NCBI GenBank assembly: GCA_040384665.1
Contig: JAZKIY010000014.1
Span: forward strand, 38,230 to 102,229
Reading direction: 5' to 3'
DNA length: 64,000 nucleotides
Source of the DNA: PCRC01 sp040384665
Lineage (GTDB): Bacteria; Pseudomonadota; Gammaproteobacteria; Burkholderiales; Burkholderiaceae_C
Positions 18,437 through 27,296 of this stretch are shown here, in pieces. Numbering within the stretch: position 1 is the stretch's first letter; each line of letters opens with the position of its first letter. The translations under genes and the position numbers were made by a program. Under the pieces are notes generated by a model. That model saw nothing but the letters and a program-made list of their open reading frames with translations, was not told the DNA's origin and made no database searches.

Positions 18437-19366
18437 TTGCCCTCAAACCAGAACCCCCTTGGTGCGCTCCCTGCCCGCTTCCGCCGCGAGCGTTTGCTGG
18501 TGGTGGGCTGTGGCGACGTGGGCCTGCGGGTGGTGCGGCAACTGGCGGGCCGGGTGCGTGTGCTCGCGCTGACCTCGTCGCCCGACCGTGCGCCCCTGTT
18601 GCGCCAGGCCGGGGCGGTGCCGCTGCGGGGCAACCTGGACCAGCCCGACAGCCTGCGCCGCCTGGCCGGCCTTGCCACCCGGGTGCTGCACTTGGCGCCC
18701 CCGCCCGGCACTGGCGCCGGGGACCCGCGCACCCGCGCCTTGACCCGCGCCTTGCGCCTGCGCTCGTCGGCCAGCAGTTGGGTCTATGGCTCCACCAGCG
18801 GCGTGTACGGCGACTGTCAAGGCCAATGGGTGAGTGAAACCCGCGCCGCCAGCGCCACCACCGCCCGTGCCCAGCGCCGCACCGACGCCGAAGCTGCTCT
18901 GCGCTTCCATGGCCGCAGCGTGGTGACCCAGGGGCCGGTGCGGGTGAGCATTTTGCGCATTCCCGGCATTTACGCGCCCGACCGCGCCGGCGGCACACCG
19001 CGCGAGCGGCTGACAAGGGGCGCGCCGGTGCTGGTGGCGGCCGACGACGTGTTCACCAACCACATCCACGCCGACGACCTCGCCCGCGCCTGCATGGCGG
19101 CGCTGTGGCGCGGCAGGCCACAGCGCATCTACAACGCCAACGACAGCTCGGATTTGAAGATGGGCGACTACTTCGACCTCGCCGCCGATGTGTACGGCCT
19201 GCCGCGCCCGCCGCGCATCACACGCGCTGAAGCCACGGTGCAATTGCCGCCAATGCAGCTGAGCTTCATGAGCGAGTCGCGCCGCATGGACAACACCCGC
19301 TTGCGGCGCGAGCTGCGGTTGCGGCTGCGCTACCCCACGGTGGCCACCGGCCTGCTGGGCGGTTAA
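18437..19366 (+). CDS. NAD(P)-binding epimerase/SDR-like protein
   Basis: A 309-residue extended-SDR-like protein with a Rossmann start LLVVGCGDVGLRVVRQLAG, resembling YeeZ-type NAD-dependent epimerase/dehydratase family members. VYGSTSGVYGD contains the SDR active-site region, and ILRIPGIYAPDR with NHIHADDLARA are typical of this group. The start is taken as TTG 18437, about 40 bp from the divergent reductase start; no ATG is available before the Rossmann motif, so the exact start is uncertain. Substrate not known. Very arginine- and alanine-rich. Confidence 0.82.
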   Translation: MPSNQNPLGALPARFRRERLLVVGCGDVGLRVVRQLAGRVRVLALTSSPDRAPLLRQAGAVPLRGNLDQPDSLRRLAGLATRVLHLAPPPGTGAGDPRTRALTRALRLRSSASSWVYGSTSGVYGDCQGQWVSETRAASATTARAQRRTDAEAALRFHGRSVVTQGPVRVSILRIPGIYAPDRAGGTPRERLTRGAPVLVAADDVFTNHIHADDLARACMAALWRGRPQRIYNANDSSDLKMGDYFDLAADVYGLPRPPRITRAEATVQLPPMQLSFMSESRRMDNTRLRRELRLRLRYPTVATGLLGG

Positions 19367-19367
19367 A

Positions 19368-20069
19368 TCAGCCCCGGGGCACCTGGGCTTCGAGTTCGCG
19401 CTTCAGCCCGTCGGGCAGCTTGAGCTGGCGGGCCAGTTCGTCCAGGTAGGCGCGTTCCATGAAGCTGGTGTTGTCCACCACCAGCAGGCTGACCAGGTAC
19501 ATCTCGGAAGCAATTTCCGGTGTGCTGGCCGCTTTGGCCACGGCGGCCGGGTCGAGCGGCTGGCTCAGCTGTGTGCCGTACCACTGGCGCAGGGCCGGGT
19601 CGGCTTCCAGCCGGTTCAGTTCGGCCTCGGCCAGCCCCTGTTCGCGCGCGTCCAGGTGGCCGTCCGCCTTGGCGGCGGCGATCATCGCCAGCAGCATCGC
19701 GCGGCTGTGGGATTCCACTTCTGGCGCCGGCAGGCGGTCCACCGTTTGTGGCAGCGGGGCGGCCAGCGGCGCGCCTTGGGTGGGGGCACCCTGCGCCTGG
19801 TTTTTTTGCCACTCGCTGTAGGCCTTGAACGCCACCGCGCCCAGTGCCGCCACGCTGCCGTACTGCAGCGCCTTGCCGCCAAAGCCACGGCCCCGCTTGC
19901 TGCCGAGCAGCAGGCCCAAGGCGCCGCCGGTCACCGCACCACCTGCGAACTTGCCCCAGCCCTCGCCACCTTGCTGTGGTGTGCCGGCCGATGCGCCGCC
20001 TTTCAGCAGCGGGTCGAGCAGGGCGCCGCCCGACTTGAGCAACTGGTCCAGCAGGGACTGTGCGCTCAC
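19368..20069 (-). CDS. DUF533 (YebE-like) protein
   Basis: A 233-residue DUF533 protein of the YebE type. The N-terminal half has a glycine-rich hydrophobic stretch (GKFAGGAVTGGALGLLLGSKRGRGFGG, split here by its GSKRG turn). The C-terminal half is a TerB-like helical domain with MLLAMIAAAKADGHLDAREQ and a final helix around ERAYLDELARQLKLP. Function unknown; TerB-like domains often bind metals at membranes. GTG 20069 overlaps the stop of the upstream BOF gene (GTGA), so the two are a coupled unit. Confidence 0.85.
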   Translation of the reverse strand: MSAQSLLDQLLKSGGALLDPLLKGGASAGTPQQGGEGWGKFAGGAVTGGALGLLLGSKRGRGFGGKALQYGSVAALGAVAFKAYSEWQKNQAQGAPTQGAPLAAPLPQTVDRLPAPEVESHSRAMLLAMIAAAKADGHLDAREQGLAEAELNRLEADPALRQWYGTQLSQPLDPAAVAKAASTPEIASEMYLVSLLVVDNTSFMERAYLDELARQLKLPDGLKRELEAQVPRG

Positions 20070-20437
20070 TGTTTCACCACCGTCAGGAGTTTCACGTCAA
20101 TCTCGGGCGACTTCACAAAGCTTGTTTCAACCTCACCGCGAATTTCCACAAGCGTGCTGTCCGAGATCGTCTGGCCACGAAAATCTTTCAGGTCAATCTC
20201 GACCCGGATTTCGCCACTGCTGTCGGCAAAGCGGTACTTGTCCTTGCTCAGCTTCTCCAGAATCCGCCCGCGCAACACCACCTCCTGGTCGTCCACCGGC
20301 GCTTTCAACACCTCGGCCACGGTGGCGGGGGACTTGGCGGTGCTGGGACCGACGTACTGGGCCTGGGCAGCGGTCAAAGCAGCGCCGAGCAGCACGGCCA
20401 AGCCGATGGTGCGAATGGAAGAGCGGGGAGCGGTCAT
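20066..20437 (-). CDS. YgiW/YdeI-family BOF (OB-fold) periplasmic protein
   Basis: A 123-residue exported protein: signal peptide of about 26 residues (TIGLAVLLGAALTAAQAQ) followed by a bacterial OB-fold domain (DUF388/BOF) with VDDQEVVLRGRILEKLSKDK and GEIRVEIDLKDFRGQ. YgiW and YdeI of E. coli and Salmonella are periplasmic stress-tolerance proteins (hydrogen peroxide, cadmium, antimicrobial peptides). Here it pairs with the DUF533 gene by a 4-bp overlap. The 120 bp upstream hold an 11-bp-scale hairpin and no clear promoter. Confidence 0.85.
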   Translation of the reverse strand: MTAPRSSIRTIGLAVLLGAALTAAQAQYVGPSTAKSPATVAEVLKAPVDDQEVVLRGRILEKLSKDKYRFADSSGEIRVEIDLKDFRGQTISDSTLVEIRGEVETSFVKSPEIDVKLLTVVKQ

Positions 20438-20492
20438 GCGGGTTCCTTTGCATCAATGAAGCTGAACCTTCATGCTAAGTCGCACCGAAAGG

Positions 20493-20514
20493 CCGTGCCT
20501 GGGCACGGTTTCTT
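20493..20514. repeat. Short perfect hairpin between the BOF gene and tRNA-Leu
   Basis: Arms CCGTGCC / GGCACGG with a two-base loop. TTTCTT follows on the plus strand, CTTT on the minus strand. It may be a secondary terminator behind tRNA-Leu or a leader structure of the BOF gene. Confidence 0.35.
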
Positions 20515-20549
20515 GTACAGCGCGCTGTGCTGGCGCGGCTCTGGGAGTG

Positions 20550-20591
20550 CCCAAAGAAAAAGGCCGGAAGCTTGTGGAAGCTTCCGGCCTT
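20550..20591 (-). terminator. Strong intrinsic terminator after tRNA-Leu
   Basis: On the minus strand arms of 14 bases (AAGGCCGGAAGCTT and its exact complement) around a 4-base loop are followed by TTTTTCTTT. It begins six bases beyond the tRNA 3' end. Confidence 0.9.
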
Positions 20592-20596
20592 GTCCG

Positions 20597-20681
20597 TGGT
20601 GCCCGGGGCCGGAATCGAACCGGCACGCCTTGCGGCGGGGGATTTTGAGTCCCCTGCGTCTACCAATTTCACCACCCGGGC
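20597..20681 (-). tRNA. tRNA-Leu (anticodon CAA)
   Basis: An 85-base tRNA on the minus strand. Acceptor GCCCGGG pairs with CCCGGGC, followed by discriminator A and encoded CCA. The anticodon stem GGGGA / TCCCC encloses CTCAAAA, anticodon CAA (codon UUG). A class II variable arm (CCGCCGCAAGGCG region) and GGTTCGATTCC support leucine. It is divergent from cysM and ends at a strong terminator. Confidence 0.95.
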
Positions 20682-20694
20682 AGGTAAACAGTGC

Positions 20695-20722
20695 AGCCCG
20701 AAATTATGGCACAGTGCGGGCT
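20695..20722 (+). promoter_or_regulatory. Inverted repeat abutting the cysM start codon
   Basis: Arms AGCCCG / CGGGCT, separated by 16 bases, end exactly at the ATG of cysM, and no Shine-Dalgarno sequence is visible. The stem would fold the region where ribosomes bind. It could also be an operator or chance in GC-rich DNA. Confidence 0.35.
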
Positions 20723-21625
20723 ATGAATTACCCGACGATTGAAGACGCGATTGGCAAAACGCCGCTGGTGGCCTTGCAGCGCATTGGTGCAGCCGACAAC
20801 GCCACGCGTGGCAATGTGCTGCTGGGCAAGCTGGAAGGCAACAACCCGGCGGGTTCTGTGAAAGACCGGCCGGCGCTGTCGATGATCCAGCGCGCCGAGG
20901 AGCGTGGCGACATCCACGCCGGTGACACGCTGATCGAGGCCACCTCGGGCAACACCGGCATTGCGCTGGCGATGGCCGCGGCCATCAAGGGCTACCGCAT
21001 GGTGCTGGTGATGCCGGAGGACCTGAGCATCGAGCGGGCGCAAACCATGAAGGCGTTTGGTGCCGAGCTGATCCTGACGCCCAAGAGCGGCGGCATGGAG
21101 TACGCGCGCGACCTGGCCGAAAACATGCAGCGCGAGGGCAAGGGCCGGGTGCTGGACCAGTTTGCCAACCCCGACAACCCGCGCATCCACTACGAGACCA
21201 CCGGCCCGGAAATCTGGGAACAGACCGGCGGGCGCATCACCCATTTCGTGAGCGCGATGGGCACCACCGGCACCATCACCGGGGTGTCGCGGTTTCTGAA
21301 AGAGAAGAACCCGGCCGTCAAGGTCATTGGTGCGCAGCCGAGCGAGGGCTCGCGCATTCCCGGCATCCGCAAATGGCCCGAGGCCTACATGCCGAAGATT
21401 TACGATGCCACGCACGTGGACGACACCGTGCTGGTGAGCCAGGACGATGCCGAAGAAATGTGCCGCCGCATGGCACGGGAAGAGGGCATTTTTGCCGGCA
21501 TTTCCGCGGCGGGCGCCTGCTGGGTGGCGCTGGAGATCGCCAAACGCGAGACCAACGCGACGGTGGTGTTCGTTGTGTGCGACCGGGGCGACCGTTATCT
21601 GTCCACTGGCGTTTTCCCAGCCTGA
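20723..21625 (+). CDS. cysM: Cysteine synthase B
   Basis: A 300-residue PLP enzyme making cysteine from O-acetylserine and sulfide or thiosulfate. The PLP lysine lies in NPAGSVKDRPALSMI, preceded by GKLEGNN. The phosphate-binding Gly loop is seen as SAMGTTGTITGVSR, and the substrate loop is EATSGNTGIALAMAA. The PSEGSRIPGIRKWP segment and CWVALEIAK near the C-terminus, plus overall length, favour CysM over CysK. Start ATG at 20723. Repeat copy D follows directly after the stop. Confidence 0.95.
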   Translation: MNYPTIEDAIGKTPLVALQRIGAADNATRGNVLLGKLEGNNPAGSVKDRPALSMIQRAEERGDIHAGDTLIEATSGNTGIALAMAAAIKGYRMVLVMPEDLSIERAQTMKAFGAELILTPKSGGMEYARDLAENMQREGKGRVLDQFANPDNPRIHYETTGPEIWEQTGGRITHFVSAMGTTGTITGVSRFLKEKNPAVKVIGAQPSEGSRIPGIRKWPEAYMPKIYDATHVDDTVLVSQDDAEEMCRRMAREEGIFAGISAAGACWVALEIAKRETNATVVFVVCDRGDRYLSTGVFPA

Positions 21626-21690
21626 TTTTTAAAAGAATTGGCCTCCAGCCTAAGTGAAATCTAGCGGTTAAGCTACATCTTCCATAGCAC
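21624..21690 (-). repeat. Dispersed repeat, copy D
   Basis: Minus-strand copy filling the whole cysM-Nudix gap. It reads GCTATGGAAGATGTAGC, then CGCTAGATTTCACTTAGGCT, then GGAGGCCAATTCTTTTAAAA. The Nudix start codon follows it by a few bases. Confidence 0.78.
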
Positions 21691-21691
21691 C

Positions 21692-22222
21692 ATGTCCCAC
21701 GAATTCAGGTTTTGCCCGAACTGTGCCACGCCGCTGGAGTGGCTGGCCCAGCTGGAAGACGGCGGCGCCAAAGAGCGCCTGCGTTGCGTGGCCTGTGGCT
21801 ACACCCACTGGAACAACCCGACACCGGTGCTGGCGGCGGTGGTGGAGTACGGCGGGCAGATTCTGCTGGCCCGCAACGCGGCCTGGAGCGGGCGGGTGTT
21901 TGCGCTGATCACCGGCTTCATGGAGGCGGGCGAGACGGCGCAAGAAGGCATCGCGCGCGAGGTGAAGGAAGAAACCAACCTCGACGTCACGGCGCTGAAC
22001 CTGATTGGCGTGTACGACTTCCAGCGCATGAACCAGGTGATCATTGCCTTCCATGTGGTGGCCGAGGGCGAGGTGGTGTTGTCGCCCGAACTGGCGGAGT
22101 ACAAGCTGTACACGCCCGAGGCGGTGAAGTGCTGGCCCGCCGGCACCGGCTATGCGCTGGCCGACTGGCTGCGTTCGCGCGGGCATGAGCCGCAATTCAT
22201 TGAATTCAACAAGCGCGAATAA
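21692..22222 (+). CDS. Nudix hydrolase with zinc ribbon
   Basis: A 176-residue Nudix hydrolase. An N-terminal zinc ribbon (CPNC and CVACG, residues 8-36) precedes the Nudix fold, an order seen in NudC-like NADH pyrophosphatases but in a shorter protein. The Nudix box at about residues 76-98 reads GFMEAGETAQEGIAREVKEE followed by TNL: all catalytic Glu residues of GX5EX7REUXEEXGU are present, but the last Gly is Asn. Substrate probably a nucleoside diphosphate derivative; not resolved. Start ATG 21692, immediately 3' of repeat copy D, with no obvious ribosome-binding site. Confidence 0.88.
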   Translation: MSHEFRFCPNCATPLEWLAQLEDGGAKERLRCVACGYTHWNNPTPVLAAVVEYGGQILLARNAAWSGRVFALITGFMEAGETAQEGIAREVKEETNLDVTALNLIGVYDFQRMNQVIIAFHVVAEGEVVLSPELAEYKLYTPEAVKCWPAGTGYALADWLRSRGHEPQFIEFNKRE

Positions 22223-22259
22223 AATCCGCTCTCACGCCACGCACCAGAGACAAGCCGCC

Positions 22260-22487
22260 ATGCACATCGACAAGGAAATCGACACCCGGGGCCTGAACTG
22301 CCCGCTGCCCATCCTGAAGGCCAAGAAGGCGCTGACCGACATGGCCAGTGGCCAGCTGCTGAAGGTGGTGTCAACCGATGCGGGCTCGGTCCGCGACTTC
22401 ATGGCCTTTGCCAAGCAGACTGGCAACGAGCTGGTGGAACAGCAGACCGTGGGCAGCGACTTCATCCACTTCCTGCGCCGCCGCTGA
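22260..22487 (+). CDS. TusA/SirA-family sulfur carrier
   Basis: A 75-residue TusA-like protein, cytoplasmic, that carries persulfide sulfur for tRNA thiolation or other sulfur transfer. The family motif DTRGLNCPLPILKAKKAL contains the active cysteine (residue 14) in CPxP. It sits between a Nudix hydrolase and the convergent galU gene, whose stop is the next base. Nearby cysM is also a sulfur-metabolism gene, but no operon link is evident. TusA, YedF and YeeD paralogues cannot be told apart from this alone. Confidence 0.9.
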   Translation: MHIDKEIDTRGLNCPLPILKAKKALTDMASGQLLKVVSTDAGSVRDFMAFAKQTGNELVEQQTVGSDFIHFLRRR

Positions 22488-23375
<888 letters not shown>

Positions 23376-23400
23376 GGTGGTGCGGTGGGTGTGAAAGGGG

Positions 23401-26346
23401 TCAGGCCAGGCGCGCGAGCTGGTCGCGCAGCTTGGCCAGGGTGGCGGTGAAGTCGGCCACACGCTGGCGCTCTTGCGCAATCACGGCCGGTGGGGCTTTG
23501 GCCACAAAGGCCTCGTTGGCCAGCTTGCCGTGGGCTTTGGTGATCTCGCCTTCGAGGCGGTCGGCTTCCTTGCCCAGGCGGGCTTTCTCGGCCACCACGT
23601 CAATTTCCATGAACAGGCACAAACGCGCCGCGCCCACCACCGCCACGGGCGCGGCCTGCGCGGCGGCGGCCCAGGCGGCTTCGTCGTCAAACACCTTGAC
23701 CTCGTTCAGCTTGGCGAGTGACTGCAACACGGGGGCGACCTGGCGCATGAAGGAGGCGTCACCCACCACGAAGAGCGGCAAGCGGGTGGCGGGGGAGACG
23801 TTCATCTCGCCGCGCAAATTGCGGCAGGCGTCGACCAAGGTCTTGAGCTTGGTGACATGGGCTTCGGCGGCTTCGTCAATCCGTTCGGGCTGGCTCACCG
23901 GGTAGGCGCTGATGCTGACCGATTCGCCGGCGCGGTCGGCGACTTTGGACACGATTTGCCAGAGCTCTTCGGTGATGAAGGGAATGATGGGGTGGGCCAG
24001 CCGCAAAATGGTTTCCAGCGTGCGGATCAGCGTGCGGCGGGTGGCGCGTTGCACGGCGGCGTCGCCGGTCTGGATCTGCACTTTGGCAATTTCCAGGTAC
24101 CAGTCGCAGAACTCGTCCCACACAAAGCGGTAGATGGCGTTGGCCACGTTGTCGAGCCGGTACTCGGCAAAGCCCTTGGCCACTTCGGCCTCGGTGCGCT
24201 GCAGGGCCGAGACGATCCAGCGGTCGGCGGGGCCGAAATCGAGGTAACCGCCGGGCACACATTCTTCGGCACCATGGGGCTTGAAGCCGCAGTCCTGGCC
24301 TTCGCAGTTCATCAGCACAAAGCGGGTGGCGTTCCACAGTTTGTTGCAGAAGTTGCGGTAGCCCTCGCAGCGTTTGCTGTCGAAGTTGATGCTGCGGCCC
24401 AGCGAGGCCAGCGAGGCGAAGGTGAAGCGCAGCGCGTCGGCACCGTAAGCGGGAATGCCGTCGGGAAATTCTTTTTCGGTCTCTTTGCGCACCTTGGGGG
24501 CGGTCTCGGGCTTGCGCAGGCCGGTGGTGCGTTTGTCGAGCAGCGGCGCCAGGGTGATGCCGTCGATCAAATCGACCGGGTCGAGCACGTTGCCTTCGGA
24601 CTTGCTCATCTTCTTGCCCTGCGCGTCGCGCACCAGGCCGTGGATGTAGACGTGTTTGAAGGGCACGCGGCCGGTGAAGTGCGTGGTCATCATGATCATC
24701 CGGGCGACCCAGAAGAAGATGATGTCGTAGCCGGTGACCAGCACGGTGCTGGGGAGGTAGAGGTCGTAGTCGGTGAGTGCTGCGGCGCCGCTTCGGAGTC
24801 CGGGCTCGCCGGCCTGGCTCATATTTGCTGCGCTCGCCAAATCGCCGGTTCCGGCAAGCCCGGACCCCTGCGCTACGGCTTCGGGCCAGCCCATGGTGCT
24901 GAAGGGGACCAACGCTGAGGAGTACCAGGTGTCGAGCACGTCTTCGTCGCGGGTCAGCGTTTTGCCTGGCGCCTTGGCCTGCGCTTCGGCTTCGTTGCGG
25001 GCGACGATGACGTTGCCGTCCTGGTCGTACCAGGCCGGAATCTGGTGGCCCCACCAGAGCTGGCGGCTGATGCACCAGTCCTGGATGTTGTTCATCCACT
25101 GGTTGTAGGTGTTGACCCAGTTCTCGGGCACGAACTTCACGTCGCCGCTGGCCACGGCGTCGATGGCTTTTTGCGCGATGCTTTTGCCGGTCTCGTCGTT
25201 TTTGCTCATCGCCACAAACCACTGGTCGGTCAGCATGGGCTCGACGATCTGGCCGGTGCGGGTGCAGCGCGGCACCATCAGCTTGTGTTTCTTCACCTCA
25301 ACCAGCGCGCCCAGCGCGTCGAGGTCAGCCACGATTTTCTTACGGGCGACGAAGCGGTCCAGGCCTTGGTAGGGTGCGGGGGCTTGCGCGTTGATTTTGG
25401 CGTCCAGCGTCAGCACGCCGATCATCGGTAGGCTGTGGCGCTGGCCCACCGCGTAGTCGTTGGGGTCGTGGGCGGGCGTGACCTTGACCACGCCGGTGCC
25501 GAAGGCTTTGTCCACATAGTCGTCGGCAATCACCGGAATCTCGCGGTCGCACAGCGGCAGCTTGACCAGTTGGCCGATCAGGTGGGCGTAGCGTTCGTCT
25601 TCCGGGTGCACCATCACCGCCACGTCGCCCAGCATGGTTTCGGGGCGGGTGGTGGCCACCGTGAGCGAGCCCGAGCCATCGGCCAGGGGGTAGGCGATGT
25701 GCCAGAGGCTGCCGTCTTCTTCTTCGCTCTCCACTTCCAGATCAGACACTGCGCTCATCAGCACCGGGTCCCAGTTCACCAGGCGCTTGCCGCGGTAGAT
25801 CAGGCCCTGTTCGTACAGGCGCACAAAGGTGTCGGTCACCACGGTGGAGAGCTTCTCGTCCATCGTGAAGTATTCGCGGCTCCAGTCCACGCTGTCGCCC
25901 ATGCGGCGCATCTGGGTGGTGATGGTGTTGCCGCTCTGCTCTTTCCATTCCCAGACCTTGGCCACGAAGTTCTTGCGGCCCAGGTCGTGCCGGCTGAGCT
26001 TTTGTTCCTGCAGCTGGCGTTCCACCACGATCTGGGTGGCAATGCCGGCGTGGTCGGTGCCGGGCACCCAGGCGGTGTTGAAACCCATCATGCGGTGGTA
26101 GCGGGTCAGGCTGTCCATGATGGTCTGGTTGAAGGCGTGGCCCATGTGCAGCGTGCCGGTCACATTGGGCGGTGGCAGCTGGATGGCAAAGGCCGGTGCG
26201 CCGGCTTTTGGCTGCTGCGTGCCCCGGAAGCCGGCCACGCCGTAACCGCGCTGTTCCCATTCGGGGCCCCATTGCGCCTCGATGGCCACGGGTTCAAAGG
26301 ATTTGGACAGGGATTGCAGGCCCGGCTGGAGCGCGGTGTCGTTCAT
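23401..26346 (-). CDS. valS: Valyl-tRNA synthetase with an in-frame palindromic insertion
   Basis: A 981-residue class I synthetase with editing domain. The HIGH motif is PPPNVTGTLHMGHAF (about residue 60), KMSKS is GKKMSKSEGNV (about residue 578), DTWYSSALVPFSTMGWPE precedes the second half of the active site, and a C-terminal coiled coil ends the protein. Between GWPE and the conserved STVLVTGYDIIFFW it carries about 34 extra residues (about 490-523) rich in Gly, Ala and Ser; E. coli ValS has 8 residues there. The DNA for this stretch is a nested palindrome (24798-24865). No frameshift; all catalytic motifs are intact, so the enzyme is presumably functional. Confidence 0.96.
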   Translation of the reverse strand: MNDTALQPGLQSLSKSFEPVAIEAQWGPEWEQRGYGVAGFRGTQQPKAGAPAFAIQLPPPNVTGTLHMGHAFNQTIMDSLTRYHRMMGFNTAWVPGTDHAGIATQIVVERQLQEQKLSRHDLGRKNFVAKVWEWKEQSGNTITTQMRRMGDSVDWSREYFTMDEKLSTVVTDTFVRLYEQGLIYRGKRLVNWDPVLMSAVSDLEVESEEEDGSLWHIAYPLADGSGSLTVATTRPETMLGDVAVMVHPEDERYAHLIGQLVKLPLCDREIPVIADDYVDKAFGTGVVKVTPAHDPNDYAVGQRHSLPMIGVLTLDAKINAQAPAPYQGLDRFVARKKIVADLDALGALVEVKKHKLMVPRCTRTGQIVEPMLTDQWFVAMSKNDETGKSIAQKAIDAVASGDVKFVPENWVNTYNQWMNNIQDWCISRQLWWGHQIPAWYDQDGNVIVARNEAEAQAKAPGKTLTRDEDVLDTWYSSALVPFSTMGWPEAVAQGSGLAGTGDLASAANMSQAGEPGLRSGAAALTDYDLYLPSTVLVTGYDIIFFWVARMIMMTTHFTGRVPFKHVYIHGLVRDAQGKKMSKSEGNVLDPVDLIDGITLAPLLDKRTTGLRKPETAPKVRKETEKEFPDGIPAYGADALRFTFASLASLGRSINFDSKRCEGYRNFCNKLWNATRFVLMNCEGQDCGFKPHGAEECVPGGYLDFGPADRWIVSALQRTEAEVAKGFAEYRLDNVANAIYRFVWDEFCDWYLEIAKVQIQTGDAAVQRATRRTLIRTLETILRLAHPIIPFITEELWQIVSKVADRAGESVSISAYPVSQPERIDEAAEAHVTKLKTLVDACRNLRGEMNVSPATRLPLFVVGDASFMRQVAPVLQSLAKLNEVKVFDDEAAWAAAAQAAPVAVVGAARLCLFMEIDVVAEKARLGKEADRLEGEITKAHGKLANEAFVAKAPPAVIAQERQRVADFTATLAKLRDQLARLA
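24777..24882 (-). repeat. Palindromic element inserted in valS
   Basis: Outer arms GTCCGGGCTCGCCGG (24798-24812) and CCGGCAAGCCCGGAC (24851-24865) are complementary at 14 of 15 bases; inside are ATTTG / CAAAT arms (24823-24827, 24838-24842). The whole insertion relative to other ValRS is about 102 bp, a multiple of three, and is read as a 34-residue loop. I see no second copy in this window. It resembles REP-like or Rickettsia-type palindromic elements in design. Confidence 0.7.
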
Positions 26347-26498
26347 GGTGACCCAAAGGAAATGAGGTACGGCATCCTGAAAGAATGCGGTTTGTCGGTG
26401 TGTGCAGATGCAAAACGATTTTACCGGCCCCTCATGGCCGAATCGGGATAATCGGGGCTTCCTCTGTGTTGCCTTTTCTTTCGGGACGTCACCGCGCC

Positions 26499-27296
26499 AT
26501 GCTGTTCCTGCTTTCTCCCGCCAAATCGCTGGACTACACCCCTCCCAATGGGGAGCTGCCGCACACCAAACCGCAGTTTGTGGCGCAGTCGGCCGAACTG
26601 ATTGGTTTGCTCAAGCCAAAGTCGCCACCGCAGATTGCCGAACTCATGGGCCTGAGCGACGCGCTGGCCGCGCTCAACGTGGCGCGTTACCAGGCCTGGT
26701 CGCCGCGTTTCACCGCCCACAACGCCAAACAGGCGGTGCTGGCCTTCAATGGCGATGTGTACGAAGGGCTGGACGCCAAGAGCTTGCAGCCGCAAGACCT
26801 GGACTGGGCGCAGCAGCACCTGTGCATCCTCAGCGGCCTCTATGGTGTGCTGCGGCCGCTGGACCGCATGCAACCCTACCGGCTGGAAATGGGCACGGCG
26901 CTGGCCAACCCCAAAGGCCGGGACTTGTACAAATTCTGGGGCCCGCAGATTGCCGAGCACCTGAACCAGCGCCTGCGGGCCGACCTCACGCCGGTGGTGG
27001 TCAACCTCGCTTCGCAGGAGTACTTCAAGTCGGTGGACCGCAAGGCCCTGAAGGCCCGCGTGATCGAGTGTGTGTTCGAGGAATGGCGGCCCGATGCAAA
27101 AAACGCCGCCACCGGGGGCGCGTACAAGGTCATCAGTTTCCACGCCAAGCGCGCACGCGGGCTGATGGCGCGGCACGCCATCACGCAGCGCATGGCCACG
27201 CCCAAAAAGCTCGAGACCTTCAAGCTCGAAGGCTATGCCTTTGACGCGTCGGTGTCGGTGGTGGACCGGCTGGTGTTTCGGCGCAAGGCCGGGTGA
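26499..27296 (+). CDS. yaaA: YaaA-family peroxide stress protein
   Basis: A 265-residue DUF328/YaaA protein. E. coli YaaA lowers intracellular free iron during hydrogen peroxide stress and binds DNA. The start MLFLLSPAKSLDY is the family hallmark; also seen are AFNGDVYEGLDA, LSGLYGVLRPLDRMQPYRLEMG and VVNLASQEYFKSV. ATG 26499 is chosen over a longer frame that runs into the valS promoter region. Its stop overlaps the next start (GTGA), so translation of the oxygenase gene is coupled to it. Both could belong to an oxidative/iron response, which is inference. Confidence 0.93.
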   Translation: MLFLLSPAKSLDYTPPNGELPHTKPQFVAQSAELIGLLKPKSPPQIAELMGLSDALAALNVARYQAWSPRFTAHNAKQAVLAFNGDVYEGLDAKSLQPQDLDWAQQHLCILSGLYGVLRPLDRMQPYRLEMGTALANPKGRDLYKFWGPQIAEHLNQRLRADLTPVVVNLASQEYFKSVDRKALKARVIECVFEEWRPDAKNAATGGAYKVISFHAKRARGLMARHAITQRMATPKKLETFKLEGYAFDASVSVVDRLVFRRKAG

